The translations under genes and the position numbers were made by a program. The notes under the pieces were generated by a model. That model saw only the letters and a list, made by a program, of their open reading frames with translations. It ran no database searches and was not told the DNA's origin. From positions 1 through 6,823 of the forward strand of contig JACRBK010000694.1 in assembly GCA_016234525.1 (NCBI GenBank): a stretch of 6,823 bases of DNA, given 5' to 3'. Of the stretch, positions 4,930 through 6,823 are shown piece after piece. How positions within the stretch are numbered: position 1 is the first letter of the stretch; each line of letters opens with the position of its first letter. Source of the stretch: Chloroflexota bacterium. Its GTDB lineage: Bacteria; Chloroflexota; Anaerolineae; Aggregatilineales; Aggregatilineaceae.

Positions 4930-6823
4930 TTAGCCCGGCTCACCAGGAATCAGCAGGCGGCGGAACAAGTCATAGCGCCACAGGGCGCGCACCACGACGG
5001 CCCACACGGCCACTGCAATCACTACCACCGCTAGATCACCCCAGTTCATCGTGTTTAATTCAAAAAAGTTGCGCACACCAGGGAAGGGAAAGATCAAAAT
5101 ATACGCGATCAACATGGCCACTGCCAGCGCGACACGCCGCCGGTCAAAGTGCAATTTTTCTCGGCTCTCCCACTGTTCGACTGAATGTTCAGCGAACACA
5201 ATCAGCAGCAGTCCACATAACAGGGCGGTTGTGGTCAGCAGAGTGCGCTGAAGCTGCACCGAACTGTCCACATACATCAAATACACCACCAGGGTAATCA
5301 CGGTGATGCTGAAGCCTGCGGGTAGCACAAATTCGCTGACGGAATACAGTAGATTTTTCTGCGGTTTGCCAGACCGCGCCCAGACGGTCAGAAAAATAGC
5401 GGGCAGACCGACGGGCAGGGTGGTCAGCAGTGAATTGTGTTTTGGTGTAAAGGGGAACTCTGTGCCGATAAACCCGGCAATTACGATCAGCAGCGCCGCG
5501 TACAGGGTGCGTGTCAGGAACAGCCGCATATTGTCCTGCATCCCATTCAAAATACGCTGGCCCTCGCGGATAGCTTCAGGTAGTACGCTGAACTGATCAC
5601 CGATCAACACCATATCGGCAACGGCGCGGGTTGCCTGACTGCCGCTCTCCATCGCGATTCCCATGTGGGCTTGTTTGAGCGACAGCACATCGTTCACCCC
5701 GTCACCCATCATCGCCACATAATGGCCTTGCGCCCGTAACGCCTGGACAATTCGCTGTTTTTGTTCCGGCGTGATACGCCCAAAGACGGTCGTCTGATCA
5801 ACCGTCTCTGCAAACCGGGCCTCGGTCATTTCTTCTAACTCTAATCCCGATACTACGACGACATCTTTGCTGATACCCGCCATTTGTGCCAGCGCCGCGA
5901 CGGTTTGTGGGTTATCGCCGGAGATTAGTTTGATCTGCACCCCGGCCTGCCGGAATTGATCCAGGACTTGTTTGGCATCAGATCGCAGTTCATCGGTAAA
6001 AGTGAGCCAGCCCAACGGGGCGAGATCGTCCGGCAGGGCAGGTGCGCCGCTCGATGGCAGGGGAGCCAGCGGGCCGGGGTGATGTGCGAACAACAGCACG
6101 CGCAGCCCCAGGTCTGCCCACAGTTCGACATCCCGCCGCAGCAGGGGTCCATCTTGCGTATGCGGCAGCATAATCTCTGGCGCGCCTAATATATAACTTC
6201 CTTGCAGTGGGCCTGATCCATCCAGCGAAGCGCCGCTCCATTTATAGTCCGACGAAAACGGAATTTGCACACTGACCGGGTAAGCTGTCCCCTGGCAGAC
6301 TTCGCTAATCGCCTGCGCGGTGCGGTTGATCCGGCCTGTGCTGGCAACAAAATGGCCTAACGTTTGACGAAGCGCTTCTTCTTCCAACCTAATCGGCACG
6401 ATCTGGCGAAGCTGGATACGATTGGTGGTCAGCGTCCCGGTTTTATCCAGGCACAATACATCAACATTACTCAGCGACTCGACGGCGTTGATCTGTTGCA
6501 CCAGCGCACCTTTGTTGGCGATCCGTACCGCGCCCAGGGCATAAGCAACGGTGATCATCAGCAATAAACCCTGCGGAACCAGCGAGATCACAACCGCCGT
6601 ATCTTGCACAATCTGGTCAAACGGTTCGTCTTCGATGGCAAATGAGAGGATCATTAGCACGGCGAGGCTAATCGCCAGGACGACGAGCAGACGCACCACG
6701 ATGCTCACCTGCCGTTGGAGCGGGGTGAGGATACGGCGATATTCACGCGCCCCGGCGGTCAGTTGGAAGGCGAAACTCTCTCGCCCTACTTTCTCCGCGA
6801 CATAGACGCCGCTGCCGGCCACA
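4930..6823 (-). CDS. cation-transporting P-type ATPase, CtpE-like (N-terminus outside the window)
   Basis: The last 630 residues of an inner-membrane ATP-driven cation pump; the reading frame runs off the window end, and a GTG at 6820-6822 is internal, not the start. Counting from there: two membrane helices (about 41-61 and 72-98), the second with V-P-Q-G-L (82-86) in place of the P-E-G-L of typical Ca/Na pumps; the phosphorylation loop D-K-T-G-T-L-T with Asp126; the nucleotide-binding F-S-S-D-Y-K-W-S-G (189-197) and G-A-P-E (213-216); S-G-D-N-P (301-305); G-D-G-V-N-D (373-378); then six C-terminal helices. V-P-Q-G-L and G-D-G-V-N-D-V-L match mycobacterial CtpE, linked to calcium uptake, so calcium is the best guess. 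All visible catalytic residues are intact. The first two helices and most of the actuator domain are missing from view. Confidence 0.93.
   Translation of the reverse strand, partial: VAGSGVYVAEKVGRESFAFQLTAGAREYRRILTPLQRQVSIVVRLLVVLAISLAVLMILSFAIEDEPFDQIVQDTAVVISLVPQGLLLMITVAYALGAVRIANKGALVQQINAVESLSNVDVLCLDKTGTLTTNRIQLRQIVPIRLEEEALRQTLGHFVASTGRINRTAQAISEVCQGTAYPVSVQIPFSSDYKWSGASLDGSGPLQGSYILGAPEIMLPHTQDGPLLRRDVELWADLGLRVLLFAHHPGPLAPLPSSGAPALPDDLAPLGWLTFTDELRSDAKQVLDQFRQAGVQIKLISGDNPQTVAALAQMAGISKDVVVVSGLELEEMTEARFAETVDQTTVFGRITPEQKQRIVQALRAQGHYVAMMGDGVNDVLSLKQAHMGIAMESGSQATRAVADMVLIGDQFSVLPEAIREGQRILNGMQDNMRLFLTRTLYAALLIVIAGFIGTEFPFTPKHNSLLTTLPVGLPAIFLTVWARSGKPQKNLLYSVSEFVLPAGFSITVITLVVYLMYVDSSVQLQRTLLTTTALLCGLLLIVFAEHSVEQWESREKLHFDRRRVALAVAMLIAYILIFPFPGVRNFFELNTMNWGDLAVVVIAVAVWAVVVRALWRYDLFRRLLIPGEPG

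Noticed and set aside
4930..6823. Reading the GTG at 6820-6822 as the ATPase start
   Set aside because: The protein there begins inside the actuator domain and would lack the first two membrane helices; the frame continues past the window edge.

Overview
The window carries six protein genes: two are cut by its edges and four are complete. It also carries one clear cobalamin riboswitch and three intrinsic terminators. There is no rRNA, tRNA, CRISPR array, transposase or phage gene. Moderate GC, a tiny Flp-type pilin with the G/QGLVEYA processing site, a CtpE-like P-type ATPase and an SDR-type threonine dehydrogenase together suggest a bacterium of the Chloroflexota (Anaerolineae-like). This is inference from gene style, not a phylogenetic result.

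Layout. Positions 2-169 (+) are the C-terminus of an M16 (insulinase-family) peptidase. It is followed 7 nt later by acpS (177-548, +), probably in the same operon. A sigma70-like promoter whose -35 overlaps the acpS stop (548-576) appears to start a leader holding a cobalamin aptamer (609-737) and an intrinsic terminator (794-830). The gene beneath it (869-1798, +) encodes a secreted, extremely acidic protein of six alpha-hairpin repeats of the prenyltransferase/squalene-cyclase toroid type, the same broad fold class as the alpha domain of animal intrinsic factor and transcobalamin. It ends at a terminator (1821-1864). An SDR-type L-threonine 3-dehydrogenase follows (2002-3030, +). It converges, 2 nt away, on an MFS exporter-like gene (3033-4460, -) whose C-terminal tail is encoded by a long palindrome.

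A 253-bp divergent control region (4461-4713) separates the MFS gene from a 48-residue Flp pilin gene (4714-4860, +). That region has promoters on both strands and three copies of an AAGGG(A)TCA-like element. The pilin gene has a strong promoter, a strong ribosome binding site, strongly C-ending codons and a 13-bp bidirectional terminator (4884-4913). The terminator is shared with a converging CtpE-like P-type ATPase (4930-6823, -, N-terminus outside the window).

The most interesting unit is 548-1864: a self-contained transcription unit in which B12 probably switches off a single secreted toroid protein. This makes the protein a candidate extracellular corrinoid-capture or corrinoid-related protein. 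The other genes look like independent housekeeping, transport and surface functions with no obvious common pathway.
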